NCBI RefSeq assembly: GCF_020404845.1
Contig: NZ_JAIOJZ010000042.1
Location: 1-64,000 of the forward strand
Source of the DNA: Streptomyces hyderabadensis
Lineage (GTDB): Bacteria > Actinomycetota > Actinomycetes > Streptomycetales > Streptomycetaceae
Reading direction: 5' to 3'
DNA: 64,000 nucleotides
Shown here: piece after piece, positions 8,445 through 17,882 of the stretch
How the letters are laid out: each line of letters starts with the position of its first letter
Position numbering within the stretch: position 1 is the first letter of the stretch
Notes under the pieces: model-generated
Told to the model about the DNA's origin: nothing
Seen by the model: only the letters and a program-made list of their open reading frames with translations
The model's database searches: none
Made by a program: the position numbers and the translations under genes

Positions 8445-8778
8445 TCCGGGCGGGGGCGCGCGGGGCCGTGTCCGTGCGGACCCGGGGGTCAGTGGCCGGC
8501 CACGGTGTGGCCTCGCCTTTCCCGGCGGCGGGGCCGCGCCCGGCTGCGTCGTCGGGTATGGCTCGGCTCTGACTGGCCGGGCGGGTCCCGTCCGGCTGAT
8601 CCGGGCGTGGTGGGTGGGGAGCCGCGGGTCGGTGTCTGCGCGGGCGCGGTGGTGCCTGGGGGAGTGCGGGGCGCCGTGTGCACGGGTGCCGGGGGCGGTG
8701 GCCTGCCACCGTATGACCTCGACGCAGCCCCGTGTCGCCCCTGCGCCGTTGTGTCGTCGGGTGCGGCTCGGCCCTGAC
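8428..8778. repeat. Imperfect tandem duplication copying the 3' end of the PucR gene
   Basis: The bases 8428-8452 (gene end VLSG-stop and onward) recur at 8583-8607 with one mismatch in 25. A second shared block, GTCGTCGGGT-N2-GGCTCGG-N-CTGAC, lies at 8548-8573 and 8753-8778. The two copies therefore differ by internal insertions. The second copy carries no functional reading frame. Confidence 0.75.
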
Positions 8779-9243
8779 GACTCGGCCTTGTCGCGGGCGG
8801 GCTGGGCGCCGAGTCCGGCGCGTGGCGTGTGGGCGGGTGATGTGCGAGGGCGGCGAGGCCCTTGTCGGGCGGGACAGCGCTGCCCTGCCGTCTCCTCCCG
8901 TCCTGGGTTCCGGCTGCCCGGGGCCGGGGATCGTCTGTGTCCCGGGGGCGACGTTGCCGGGCGCCGTGCGGCGACGTTCCGTGCCGGAGTCGGTGATTCC
9001 CGGATGCCGGTGGGACGAACGGGGCGCGGGGGCCGGGTGGGAACCCGGCGCTCCGCGAGGCGGACGCCCGGGAGCCGGTCCGGCGCCGTCCTCCTGGGCA
9101 TCCGCACAGACTCACCGCCGCCGGACTGGGACACCGCAGCGTCCCTGCCCGACCACCCTGTACGGCCCCCGGCGTACGTGCTGTCGTGAGCTGCCCCCGT
9201 CACCCGTCACCGTGCCCCACCGGCCCGGTACCAAGGAGCCGCG
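8445..9243. other. Gene-free stretch upstream of the liv-type operon
   Basis: About 800 bases with no supported gene. It holds the imperfect duplication described above and, toward its 3' end, presumably the promoter of the importer operon (AAGGAGCC ribosome site at 9234-9241). Open frames are compositional. Confidence 0.6.
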
Positions 9244-10031
<788 letters not shown>

Positions 10032-10035
<4 letters not shown>

Positions 10036-10829
10036 CCGCCCCCGCCGCCGCACCGCCCGCCCTCGACGTAGCGGGCGTCACCGTGCGCTTCGCCGGTCTC
10101 CTCGCCCTCGACGACGTCTCCTTCACCGTCGCCCCCGGCACGGTGCACGCCGTCATCGGCCCCAACGGCGCCGGCAAGTCCACCTGCTTCAACGTCCTGT
10201 CCGGCCTGTACCGCCCGACCGCCGGTTCCGTGCGGCTGGGCGCCGCCGAACTGACCCGGCTCGCCCCGCACCGGATCGCCGCCCTGGGCGTCGCCCGCAC
10301 CTTCCAGAACATCGTCACCACCCAGGGCACCGTCGCCGACAACCTGATGCTCGGCCGGCACGCGCTGTCCCACGCCGGTTTCGCCGCCAGCGCCCTGCGG
10401 CTGCCGCGCGCCGTGCGCGAACAGCGCGCCCACCTCGCCAAGGCCCGCGAGATCGCCGAACTCACCGGCCTCGGCGCCCACTTCGACGCACCCGTCGCGC
10501 TGCTGTCGTACGGCGACCGCAAGCGCGTCGAACTCGCCCGCGCCCTGTGTCTGGAGCCCCGTGTCCTGCTGCTCGACGAACCCGTGGCCGGCATGAACGC
10601 CGCCGAACGCATCCGCATGACCGAGGTGGTCCGGGAGATCCGCGCCGAACTCGGCCTCTCCGTCGTGCTGGTCGAGCACGACATGGGCCTGGTCATGCGG
10701 CTCGCCGACGAGGTCACCGTCCTCGACTTCGGCCGGGCCATCGCCCACGGCACCCCCGACGAGGTCCGGCGCGATCCCGAGGTGCTGCGCGCCTACCTCG
10801 GCACCACCACGGGGGAGGACGCGGCATGA
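10032..10829 (+). CDS. livG: ABC transporter ATPase, LivG-type
   Basis: A 265-residue ATPase with Walker A GPNGAGKST, a LivG-like variant signature LLSYGDRKRVELARAL and Walker B LLLDEPVAGM, ending in the C-terminal LivG tail (LRAYLG). It energises the HMK transporter together with LivF. The GTG at 10032 overlaps the livF stop; its own stop overlaps the livH ATG (ATGA at 10826), indicating coupled translation. Confidence 0.92.
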
Positions 10830-11725
10830 CCGGCTTCCTCGACAGTCTCCTCAACGGGCTGGCCCTGGGCTCCGTGTACGCCCTGATCGCCCTCGGCTTC
10901 GTCACCATCTTCAAGGCCTCCGGCGTCCTGAGCTTCACCCACGGCTCACTGCTGCTGCTCGGCGGATACCTCGTCGCCGTCCTCCACGACGACATCGACT
11001 TCGCCGGGGCGCTGGCCGTGGCGGTCCTGGTGACGGCGGCCGTGGCCGGGGCGCTGGACCGGCTGGTGCTGCAACGTGTCGGCGGCACCGACCCGCACGC
11101 CGCCCACGTCCAGACCATCGTCACCATCGGCATCGACATCGTCCTGGTCACCGACCTCGCCCGGCGCATCGGCGGCGACCTGCTGCCGCTCGGCGACCCC
11201 TGGGGCTCCGCCGTGACCGACCTCGGCCCGGTGACCGTGGCCGACAGCCGCATCGCCGCGATCCTGGTGTCCGCCGTCGCCATCGGCGGCGCCTTCGCCC
11301 TCTTCCGGTTCACGCCCTGGGGCCTGTCGCTGCGCGCGGCGGCGGAGGACCGCGAGGCCGCCGCCCTCATGGGCGTACGGCTCACCCGCGTACGCACCGC
11401 CGCCTGGTGCCTGGCCGGCGCGCTGGCCGCACTCGCCGCCGTCTTCCTGGTCGCCTTCCCGGCGCCCGGCCTGGAACGCACCACCGGGCAGATCGCGCTG
11501 AAGGCCTTCCCGGCCGCCATCCTCGGCGGCATGACCTCACCCGTCGGCGCCCTGGTCGGCAGCATGCTGATCGGCCTCACCGAGGCGTTCGTCGCCGGAT
11601 ACCAGTCCGACCTGCACGTCCTGGGCGAGGGCTTCGGCGACGTCGCGCCGTACGCCGTGATGGTGCTCGTCCTGCTGGTGCGCCCCGCCGGACTCTTCGC
11701 GGCGAAGGGAGCGGCCCGTGTCTGA
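10826..11725 (+). CDS. livH: ABC transporter permease, LivH-type
   Basis: A 299-residue integral membrane protein with about eight hydrophobic helices. It begins with the typical LivH start LLNGLALGSVYALIALGF and carries LRAAAEDREAAALMGVR, the cytoplasmic coupling loop that docks the ATPase, then GGMTSPVGALVGSMLIG. It forms half of the inner-membrane channel with LivM. The gene overlaps livG by 4 bases and livM by 8. Confidence 0.92.
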   Translation: MTGFLDSLLNGLALGSVYALIALGFVTIFKASGVLSFTHGSLLLLGGYLVAVLHDDIDFAGALAVAVLVTAAVAGALDRLVLQRVGGTDPHAAHVQTIVTIGIDIVLVTDLARRIGGDLLPLGDPWGSAVTDLGPVTVADSRIAAILVSAVAIGGAFALFRFTPWGLSLRAAAEDREAAALMGVRLTRVRTAAWCLAGALAALAAVFLVAFPAPGLERTTGQIALKAFPAAILGGMTSPVGALVGSMLIGLTEAFVAGYQSDLHVLGEGFGDVAPYAVMVLVLLVRPAGLFAAKGAARV

Positions 11726-12872
11726 CCTGCGACCCCACCTGCTCAAGCGCGGCCCGCTCCTGCTGACCGCCCTGCTCCTGTGCGCCCTGCCGTTCTACCT
11801 GGACGCCTTCTGGCTGCGCATCGGACTGTTCTCCATGGCCGCGGCCATCGGCGCCGTCGGGCTCGGCCTGCTCAGCGGCACCGCCGGGCAGCTCTCCCTC
11901 GGGCACGCCTTCTTCCTCGCCGTCGGCGCCTACGGCTACGTCTGGCTGGCCGGCGAGCCGGGCCCCGGGCTGCCGCCCGCCGTCGCCGCCGTCCTCGCCG
12001 TCCTGCTCGCCGGGGCGGCGGGCGGGCTGTTCAGCCCCGTCGCCGGACGCGTGAAGGGCATCTACCTCGGCGTCGCCACCCTCGCCCTGGTCTTCCTCGG
12101 CCACCACGTCCTGCTCACCGCGGACTCCGTCACCGGCGGCTTCAACGGCCGCTCGGTGCCGCCGCTGGAGCTGGGCGGCTTCACCTTCGCCGAGTCCGAT
12201 CCGGAACTCACCGTCCTGGGCGTGCCGTTCGGCGTCGAGGAACGGCTCTGGTACCTGGGCCTCGCCCTGTTCGCCGTCACCTGGTTCACCGCGCGCGGAC
12301 TGCTGCGCGGCCGTCCCGGACGGGCCCTGGTGGCGCTGCGCGACAGCGAGACCGCGGCGTCCGTGATGGGCGTGCACGTGGCCAGGTACCGCTCGACCGC
12401 GTTCGTCGTCTCGTCGATGTACGCGGGCCTCGCCGGCGTCCTGCTCGCGCTCTCCTTCCGCCGCGTGGTGCCCGACTACTTCTCCCTCGCCCTCTCCGTC
12501 GACTACCTCGCCATGATCGTCATCGGCGGCCTCGGCTCGGTCGCCGGAGCCACCGCCGGAGCCGTCTTCGTCACCGCGCTGCCCCTGCTGATGACCCGCT
12601 ACGCCGACCAGCTGCCCCTGGTGGCGGCGCCCGGGTCCGGCGACGGCTCGATCGGCCCGACCGAGGCGTCCCGCTACCTCTACGGCGCGGCGATCGTGGT
12701 GATCCTCCTCTACGCCCCCGACGGCCTGCACGGGCTGGCCCGCCGCACCCGGGCCCGGCTGCGCCGCCGGCCGTCCGCGCCCCAACCTCCCGGCACGGGG
12801 CCGGTCCCCGCCGCCGCTGCCGCATCCGCCGCTTCCGACACCACCGCACGAGCCAAGGAGCACACCCCGTGA
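11718..12872 (+). CDS. livM: ABC transporter permease, LivM-type
   Basis: A 384-residue permease of the LivM family with about ten membrane helices. It has LGLLSGTAGQLSLGHAFF, the LivM signature near residue 45, the coupling loop LVALRDSETAASVMGVHVARY and GGLGSVAGATAGAVF. The GTG at 11718 is favoured because it overlaps the end of livH. The C-terminus is a 40-residue Pro/Ala-rich hydrophilic tail that may be disordered. Confidence 0.92.
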   Translation: MSDLRPHLLKRGPLLLTALLLCALPFYLDAFWLRIGLFSMAAAIGAVGLGLLSGTAGQLSLGHAFFLAVGAYGYVWLAGEPGPGLPPAVAAVLAVLLAGAAGGLFSPVAGRVKGIYLGVATLALVFLGHHVLLTADSVTGGFNGRSVPPLELGGFTFAESDPELTVLGVPFGVEERLWYLGLALFAVTWFTARGLLRGRPGRALVALRDSETAASVMGVHVARYRSTAFVVSSMYAGLAGVLLALSFRRVVPDYFSLALSVDYLAMIVIGGLGSVAGATAGAVFVTALPLLMTRYADQLPLVAAPGSGDGSIGPTEASRYLYGAAIVVILLYAPDGLHGLARRTRARLRRRPSAPQPPGTGPVPAAAAASAASDTTARAKEHTP

Positions 12873-14149
12873 ACGTCACGCACCCCAGGCCCCGCACCGC
12901 CCGGACCGCCGCCCTGGCCGCGGCACTGGCCGCCGTGCTGCTCGCGGGCACCGCCTGCAGCTCCAAGGCCGACGGCGGGAGCACCGACGACGCCGCCGAC
13001 GGCGTCAAGTCCGGCCCCGGAGTCACCGAGAAGACCATCAGACTCGGCGCACTGACGGACCTCACCGGCCCCTACGCCACCCTCGGCAAGAGCATCGTGC
13101 AGGCCCAGCAGATGTGGGCCGACGAGACCAACGCCGCGGGCGGCATCTGCGGACGCGAGGTGGAGATCGTCGTCAAGGACCACGGCTACGACGTGCAGAA
13201 GGCGGTCACCGCCTACGCCGACATCGCCCCGGACGTCGTCGCCCTGCCGCAGGTCATCGGCTCCCCGGTGGTCGCCGCCCTGCTCGACGACATCGAGCGG
13301 GACCACATGCTGACCTTCCCGCAGGCATGGGCGGCCAGCCTGCTCGGCCGGGACTCCGTCCAGGTCCTCGGCACCACCTACGACCTCGACATGATCGCCG
13401 CCGTCGACTTCCTCACCCGTACCAAGAAGATCGCCAAGGGCGACACGATCGGCCACGTCTACTTCGAGGGCGACTACGGCGCCAACGCGCTGGAGGGCTC
13501 CGAGTGGGCCGCCGAACAGGCGGGCATGAAGGTCGCCGGGCAGAAGATCAAGGCCACGGACACCGACCTGACCGCCCAGGTGTCCGCGCTGAGCAAGGCC
13601 GGGGCGAAGGCGATCCTGATCAGCGCGGGTCCCGCCCAGACCGCCTCCCTGGCCGGGGTGGCCGCCGCCCGCGGCCTCAAGGTGCCGATCGTCAGCAGCG
13701 CGCCCGGCTACGCGCCGCAGCTGCTGAAGACGCCCGCGGCGCCGGCGCTGGAAGCCATGGTCCACGTCGTCAGCGCCGCACCGGCGGTCAGCTCCGACCT
13801 GCCGGGCGTCAAGAAGATGGTCGCCTCCTACCAGAAGGCGTACCCGGGCGAGCCCGTCGACTCCGGTGTGCTCTCCGGGTACAACGCCGCCCAGCTGACC
13901 GGCGCCGACCTGAAGAAGGCCTGCGAGGGCGGCAGCCTCACCCGGCAGGACGTGGTCAAGGCGCACCGTTCGCAGAAGAACGCCGACACCGGTCTGGGCA
14001 CCCCGCAGGACTTCACCCTCGTGACCGCGCCGGCCAGCCGGTCCACGTACGTGCTGAAGCCCGACGCCAAGGCGGTCGGCGGCCTGGTCGGCGTGGAGGA
14101 GGCCCACGAGGCGCCCGGAGTGGACGCGTACCTGGCCGGGCGCGGCTGA
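12869..14149 (+). CDS. livK: LivK-type substrate-binding lipoprotein
   Basis: A 426-residue extracellular binding protein. The N-terminal signal ends in lipobox LLAGTAC, so Cys would be lipidated and anchored outside the membrane. The rest is a type 1 periplasmic-binding fold (TIRLGALTDLTGPYATLGKS near 52, then VEIVVKDHGYD and VYFEGDYGANALEG) like the Leu/Ile/Val and amide-binding families. The GTG at 12869 overlaps the livM stop and follows AAGGAG. The ligand cannot be read from sequence; branched-chain amino acids are the default guess. Confidence 0.9.
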   Translation: MNVTHPRPRTARTAALAAALAAVLLAGTACSSKADGGSTDDAADGVKSGPGVTEKTIRLGALTDLTGPYATLGKSIVQAQQMWADETNAAGGICGREVEIVVKDHGYDVQKAVTAYADIAPDVVALPQVIGSPVVAALLDDIERDHMLTFPQAWAASLLGRDSVQVLGTTYDLDMIAAVDFLTRTKKIAKGDTIGHVYFEGDYGANALEGSEWAAEQAGMKVAGQKIKATDTDLTAQVSALSKAGAKAILISAGPAQTASLAGVAAARGLKVPIVSSAPGYAPQLLKTPAAPALEAMVHVVSAAPAVSSDLPGVKKMVASYQKAYPGEPVDSGVLSGYNAAQLTGADLKKACEGGSLTRQDVVKAHRSQKNADTGLGTPQDFTLVTAPASRSTYVLKPDAKAVGGLVGVEEAHEAPGVDAYLAGRG

Positions 14150-14152
14150 CCC

Positions 14153-14207
14153 GATCGAGTGGCCGTCAACTGAGCTTGGTGACAAGAGGTTTGACGGCCA
14201 CTTGATC
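14153..14207 (+). terminator. Hairpin terminator of the liv-type operon
   Basis: The arms GAGTGGCCGTCAA-type (14153-14169) and TTGACGGCCACTTGATC (14191-14207) pair almost perfectly around a 21-base loop, three bases after the livK stop. There is no U-tract, as is common in Streptomyces. Confidence 0.75.
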
Positions 14208-14296
14208 CGGCCTCTGGTTTGGCTGACCACTAGGTCTTTAGGATGTACTGTCTGTCATGCCAGTCCAGTTGGCGCCGGTACGGAGCTGGGGGAACG

Positions 14297-15115
14297 ATGC
14301 AAGCCGACAAGCAGCTGTCCACGGAGATCGACGCCAACGTGCCGACGGCGGCGCGTATGTACGACTTCTACCTGGGCGGCAAGGACAACTACGCGGCCGA
14401 CCGCGCGGCCGTGGGCGAACTCGACAAGGTCGTCCCCAGTACACGCCGGCTGGCGCTGAACAACCGGCGCTTCCTCCAGCGGGTCGTCCGCGTGCTCGCC
14501 GAGGACTACGGCATCCGCCAGTTCCTGGACCACGGCTCCGGCCTGCCCACGCAGGACAACGTCCACCAGGTCGCCCAGCGCGTCGCCCCCGAGTCCCGCG
14601 TGGTCTACGTCGACAACGACCCGATGGTGCTGGTCCACGGCCGGGCACTGCTCGACCAGAACGACCAGACCGCCGTCATCCACGCCGACATGCGTGCCAC
14701 CGAGGAGATCTTCTCCCACCCGGACACCCAGCGGCTGATCGACTTCTCGCAGCCGGTCGCCGTCCTGTTCAACTCGGTGTTCCACTGCATCCCGGACAGT
14801 GACACCGACGGGCCCAAGGCGGTCGTCCGCCGGGTGAGCGAGCGGCTGGCGCCCGGGAGTTTCGCCGTGATGTGCCAGCTGGTCAGCGAGGACCCCGAGG
14901 TGCGGAAGTTCGTCACGGACTTCATGGACCAGGCGACGCAGGGGCACTGGGGCCGGGTGCGTGAGCCCAAGGACGTCGAGGACCTCTTCGAGGGCATGGA
15001 GATCCTGGAGCCGGGCCTCGTCGAGGTCTCCACCTGGCGCCCGGACTCCGAGGTGGCGCCGCGACAGCTCACCGACGAGTGGATCGAGTTCGGCGGACTG
15101 GGCCGACTGCGCTGA
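14297..15115 (+). CDS. DUF574 SAM-dependent methyltransferase
   Basis: A 272-residue member of the actinobacterial DUF574 family. Conserved features are PTAARMYDFYLGGKDNYAAD near residue 15, the SAM-binding FLDHGSGLPTQDNVH and YVDNDPMVLVHGRALL. The substrate of the family is unknown. The ATG at 14297 is preferred over an earlier in-frame ATG at 14243 because GGGGGAA stands 4-5 bases upstream and the family starts here. It converges on the DUF5753 regulator with a 3-base gap. Several Streptomyces carry such methyltransferases beside WhiJ-like genes. Confidence 0.88.
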   Translation: MQADKQLSTEIDANVPTAARMYDFYLGGKDNYAADRAAVGELDKVVPSTRRLALNNRRFLQRVVRVLAEDYGIRQFLDHGSGLPTQDNVHQVAQRVAPESRVVYVDNDPMVLVHGRALLDQNDQTAVIHADMRATEEIFSHPDTQRLIDFSQPVAVLFNSVFHCIPDSDTDGPKAVVRRVSERLAPGSFAVMCQLVSEDPEVRKFVTDFMDQATQGHWGRVREPKDVEDLFEGMEILEPGLVEVSTWRPDSEVAPRQLTDEWIEFGGLGRLR

Positions 15116-15118
15116 CCC

Positions 15119-16039
15119 CTAGGCGGACGGGTAGCGCATCGCCATCGTCTCGCGCAGCCGCTCCAGTGACGCGCGCGGCGTCAGTGCCTCGTCCGCCAGC
15201 CGGTCCAGCACGACCCGGTACTGCTCGGTCTCGTCCTGGTCCTCGAGGAAGTTGGCGCTCCCGATGTGCTCCAGGTAGACCACGTCCGGCAGATCGGCGC
15301 CGCCGAAACGCAGGTAGGTGACCGGGATCGCCGGCGCCGACGCGTTCGTCACGTCCAGCGGCACGATCTGCAGCGTCACATGGGGCCGCTTCGCCATCAC
15401 GACCAGGTGTTCGAGCTGCTCGCGCATGACCTCGCGGCTGCCCAGCACGCGCAGCAGGACGGACTCGTCGATGATCGCCCACAGCTGCGGCGCGTCCCCG
15501 CGCTCCAGCAACGCCGCCCGGTGCTTGCGCAGTTCGACGCGGCGCCGGACCTCCGCCGCGGAGGCGTTCGGCAGGCCGCGCTCGACCACGGCCTTCGTGT
15601 AGGCCTCGGTCTGCAGCAGGCCGGGGACGTACTGGATCTCGAAGGTACGGATGGTCGCCGCGGCCTCCTGGAGGCCGACCAGGCGCTCGAACCACTCGGG
15701 CATCAGACGCTTGTCGTACCGCTGCCACCAGCCCGGTTCGCCCGCGCGCTGCAACAGTTTGAGCAGCACCGAGGCCTCGTAGGGATCGGTGCCGTACCGC
15801 TCCAGCAGGGCGCGGACGTCCTTCTCGGCCGGGGGCCTGCGGCCCTTGCCCGACTCGATGCGCGAGAGCTTCGCGGCGCTGAAGCCCAGCGCGCGTGCCG
15901 CCTGGTCCTGGGAGAGGCCGGCGTCCTCGCGGAAGCCCGCCAGCTGTACGCCGACGAGCATCTTCAGCAGAGTGGGAGCCGGCTCGGACCGGTCCAGATA
16001 GGGTTCGAGACGGGAGATGCGAGGCGACGCGGCGGACAT
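15119..16039 (-). CDS. XRE-family HTH regulator with DUF5753 domain (WhiJ-like)
   Basis: A 306-residue protein: helix-turn-helix of the XRE type at about 30-85 (LAGFREDAGLSQDQAARALG, then FSAAKLSRIESGKG), followed by the DUF5753 domain (FEIQYVPGLLQTEAYTKAV, LRFGGADLPDVVYLEH). Such proteins work with small DUF397 partners in WhiJ/AbaA-type switches that repress development and antibiotic genes in Streptomyces. Its DUF397 partner lies upstream on the same strand. The ATG at 16039 is preceded by GGGAGTCAGG. Confidence 0.9.
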   Translation of the reverse strand: MSAASPRISRLEPYLDRSEPAPTLLKMLVGVQLAGFREDAGLSQDQAARALGFSAAKLSRIESGKGRRPPAEKDVRALLERYGTDPYEASVLLKLLQRAGEPGWWQRYDKRLMPEWFERLVGLQEAAATIRTFEIQYVPGLLQTEAYTKAVVERGLPNASAAEVRRRVELRKHRAALLERGDAPQLWAIIDESVLLRVLGSREVMREQLEHLVVMAKRPHVTLQIVPLDVTNASAPAIPVTYLRFGGADLPDVVYLEHIGSANFLEDQDETEQYRVVLDRLADEALTPRASLERLRETMAMRYPSA

Positions 16040-16162
16040 CCTGACTCCCAGCAGACCGGCAGACTTGAAGGAAAGACTATCTCATCCCATCGGCGCCCGC
16101 CGCATCCGCCCGTAGAAATCGGGTAGTTGGGCTCCGTTTGAGGCCCACCGCGCCGCCCCGGT

Positions 16163-16390
16163 CTACAGCAGGTGGTCGAACTCGCCCTCCTTGGCCCCGG
16201 CCAGGAACGCGGCCACCTCCGCCGGGGTGTAGACCAGCGCGGGGCCGTCGGGGTCGCGGGAGTTGCGCATCGCGATGCCTCCGTCCACGAGGGCGACCTC
16301 GACGCAGTTGCCCTCGGCGTTGCTGTGCCGACTCTTCTTCCAGCAGGCGTCCAACAGGCTGGCCTGCACTCCGTTGCGCACTGGTGGCAC
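16163..16390 (-). CDS. DUF397 small protein, partner of the XRE regulator
   Basis: A 75-residue DUF397 protein: KKSRHSNAEGNCVEVALVDG and IAMRNSRDPDGPALVYTPAE are the family signature. The GTG start at 16390 is chosen because AAGGAGA lies 6 bases upstream and the family length is 60-80; the open frame extends further only by chance. DUF397 proteins bind or modulate the adjacent DUF5753 regulator. The gene is 123 bases before that regulator in the same direction. Confidence 0.88.
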   Translation of the reverse strand: MPPVRNGVQASLLDACWKKSRHSNAEGNCVEVALVDGGIAMRNSRDPDGPALVYTPAEVAAFLAGAKEGEFDHLL

Positions 16391-16570
16391 CGCGGTCTCC
16401 TTGCTGTTCGGGGGAGCGGACCGAGTCGTGCCGGTCCCCGAGCGCCCCCATCCGATTTTTTTCGCGCAATTTCTCGTGCAATTGCACGCGAGCGCTCTAA
16501 GCGTGGATAATAGCCGTGGCGTCAACCCCCCGGTTGAGGCCCCGTCCTGACGTCGCATCAGGGAGATGCC

Positions 16571-17098
16571 GTGCCGTCACCTGCGCATTCAACGCTCCGG
16601 CCGCCCGGTGAATCCGTGCCGGAGCCAGGCGCGACGAGGCGCTCCGGAGGGCTCCCGTACACCGGGCGTCCCGCCCTCGGCGGCCGCCCGGCCGCCGCCG
16701 CGCTGCGCGTCGCGTGCAGCGGGGAGGGGTTCGCGCGGGCCCGGGTCTTCACCCGGGACACCCTGCGCGGGTGGTCCCTCGACCACCGCGGGGACGACGC
16801 GGCCCTCGTGATCACCGAGCTGATCTCCAACGCCGTGACGCACGCGGTGCCGTCGGCGGCGGCCGGCCCGCCGGAGGTCAGGCTCGGACTGGCCCTGGGC
16901 CCCGGCGGTCTGACGCTGACCGTCTCCGACCCCGGGGACGACGCACCGGTGTTCAACCCGTCCGACGGCTCCGCTCTCCGGGAGCACGGACGCGGCCTGT
17001 GCATCGTCGACGCCCTGGCCGAGGAGTGGGGCTGGACCCCGCGCCCTCCGGCGGGCAAGACGGTCTGGGCCACGCTGTCGACCCGCCCCCTCACCTGA
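16571..17098 (+). CDS. HATPase_c (RsbW/SpoIIAB-like) ATP-binding protein
   Basis: A 175-residue protein whose C-terminal 120 residues form a GHKL ATP-binding domain: N box ALVITELISNAVTHA, D box LTVSDPGDDAP and G box HGRGLCIVDALAEEWG. No kinase phospho-acceptor domain is present, the layout of anti-sigma or serine kinase proteins such as RsbW. GTG at 16571 follows GGGAG with 5-base spacing. It is divergent from the DUF397/DUF5753 pair, an arrangement common in abaA- and whiJ-like loci, so it is probably the third member of that regulatory set. Confidence 0.85.
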   Translation: MPSPAHSTLRPPGESVPEPGATRRSGGLPYTGRPALGGRPAAAALRVACSGEGFARARVFTRDTLRGWSLDHRGDDAALVITELISNAVTHAVPSAAAGPPEVRLGLALGPGGLTLTVSDPGDDAPVFNPSDGSALREHGRGLCIVDALAEEWGWTPRPPAGKTVWATLSTRPLT

Positions 17099-17126
17099 CC
17101 CGACTGCCGCGGAAGGGCCCCACACC

Positions 17127-17672
17127 ATGCGCAGCGCTCCGACACCCGAGCCGAGCATCCAGCGCACCGACCGTCATGCGTCGCCCGGCTCGCCCCGCAC
17201 CACCACCCTGCTCGCCGGTCTCGACGGCGTGCCCTGGAGCGACATCCAGGACTCCACCGGCTCGGCGGCGGCCATTCCCCGGCTGCTGCGCAAGGTCGCC
17301 CGGGGCGACGCGGAGACCGCCCGCGCCGCCCTCGGAGACCTGCGCAGGCGCATCTGCCAGTACGGGTTCGTCGTCGAGCAGGCGACCGCCGCGACCGTCC
17401 CCTTCCTGTGGGAGCTGGCGCAGCGGCCCCAGGTGAGCTGCCGGGCCCAGATCATCCAGCTGCTCAAGAACATCGCCGACGCCCGGCAGTGGGAGACCAC
17501 CGCCACCGCCTACCCCAAGCTGCTCAACCACCGGGAGAACCCGGTGGCCTGGGAGCGGGCGGCCCGGCAGGCCGTCCGCGCCCGGCGGGACGGCCTGGAG
17601 CGACTGCTGGCCGAGGACGACACCGAGATCAGCCGCGCCAGCAGCGAACTCGCCCGCACCCTCGGAGACTGA
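17127..17672 (+). CDS. Hypothetical HEAT-repeat-like protein
   Basis: A 181-residue soluble protein. After a polar 25-residue N-terminus it is all helical (GSAAAIPRLLRKVARGDAET, then VEQATAATVPFLWELAQRP and IIQLLKNIADARQWE), spaced like HEAT repeats. Similar Streptomyces proteins are unstudied; a protein-binding role is likely. It starts 28 bases after the HATPase gene, so the two may be cotranscribed. The last codons and stop lie in the first copy of an 18-bp tandem repeat. Confidence 0.6.
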   Translation: MRSAPTPEPSIQRTDRHASPGSPRTTTLLAGLDGVPWSDIQDSTGSAAAIPRLLRKVARGDAETARAALGDLRRRICQYGFVVEQATAATVPFLWELAQRPQVSCRAQIIQLLKNIADARQWETTATAYPKLLNHRENPVAWERAARQAVRARRDGLERLLAEDDTEISRASSELARTLGD

Positions 17673-17696
17673 CCCGCCCTCGGAGACCGGCCCGCC
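17661..17696. repeat. 18-bp tandem duplication spanning a stop codon
   Basis: CTCGGAGACTGACCCGCC (17661-17678) is followed directly by CTCGGAGACCGGCCCGCC (17679-17696), 16 of 18 identical. The TGA stop of the HEAT-like gene (17670-17672) is in the first copy only; the second copy has CGG there. Confidence 0.85.
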
Positions 17697-17743
17697 TCCG
17701 CAGGCCGAGCCCGCACTCCGGGCGACCGAGCCCCGCAGACCGG

Positions 17744-17778
17744 GACCCGCGCCCTCCACGGGGGAGAAGGCGCGGGTC
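17744..17778 (+). terminator. Candidate hairpin terminator
   Basis: GACCCGCGCC (17744-17753) pairs perfectly with GGCGCGGGTC (17769-17778) around a 15-base loop, 70 bases after the HEAT-like gene. Confidence 0.55.
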
Positions 17779-17841
17779 TCCCTTCCAAGGCGCGGGACGG
17801 TGTGGCGTACACCGGTCCGACCGGGTAGGAAAGCGCGGGAA

Positions 17842-17853
17842 GCAAGCGCTTGC
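17842..17853. promoter_or_regulatory. Palindrome GCAAGCGCTTGC before the ABC exporter
   Basis: A perfect 12-bp inverted repeat 30 bases before the exporter start. Its centre AGCGCT is that of LacI-type operators, so an operator in the 5' leader is possible; no regulator gene is next to it. Confidence 0.4.
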
Positions 17854-17882
17854 CCCACTCGGTCACCAGGAGGACCACGCCG

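Noticed and set aside
8445..9243. Open frames in the region before livF
   Set aside because: Cys/Arg/Gly-rich in every frame, overlapping the duplicated PucR tail; no supported coding signal.
14208..14296. Promoter for the DUF574 gene
   Set aside because: TTGGCT and TAGGAT-like boxes are present, but their spacing is only about 14 bases, too short to call with confidence.
16391..16558. N-terminal extension of the DUF397 protein
   Set aside because: It would add 56 Cys/Arg/Thr-rich residues unlike the family and ignores the AAGGAGA before the GTG at 16390.
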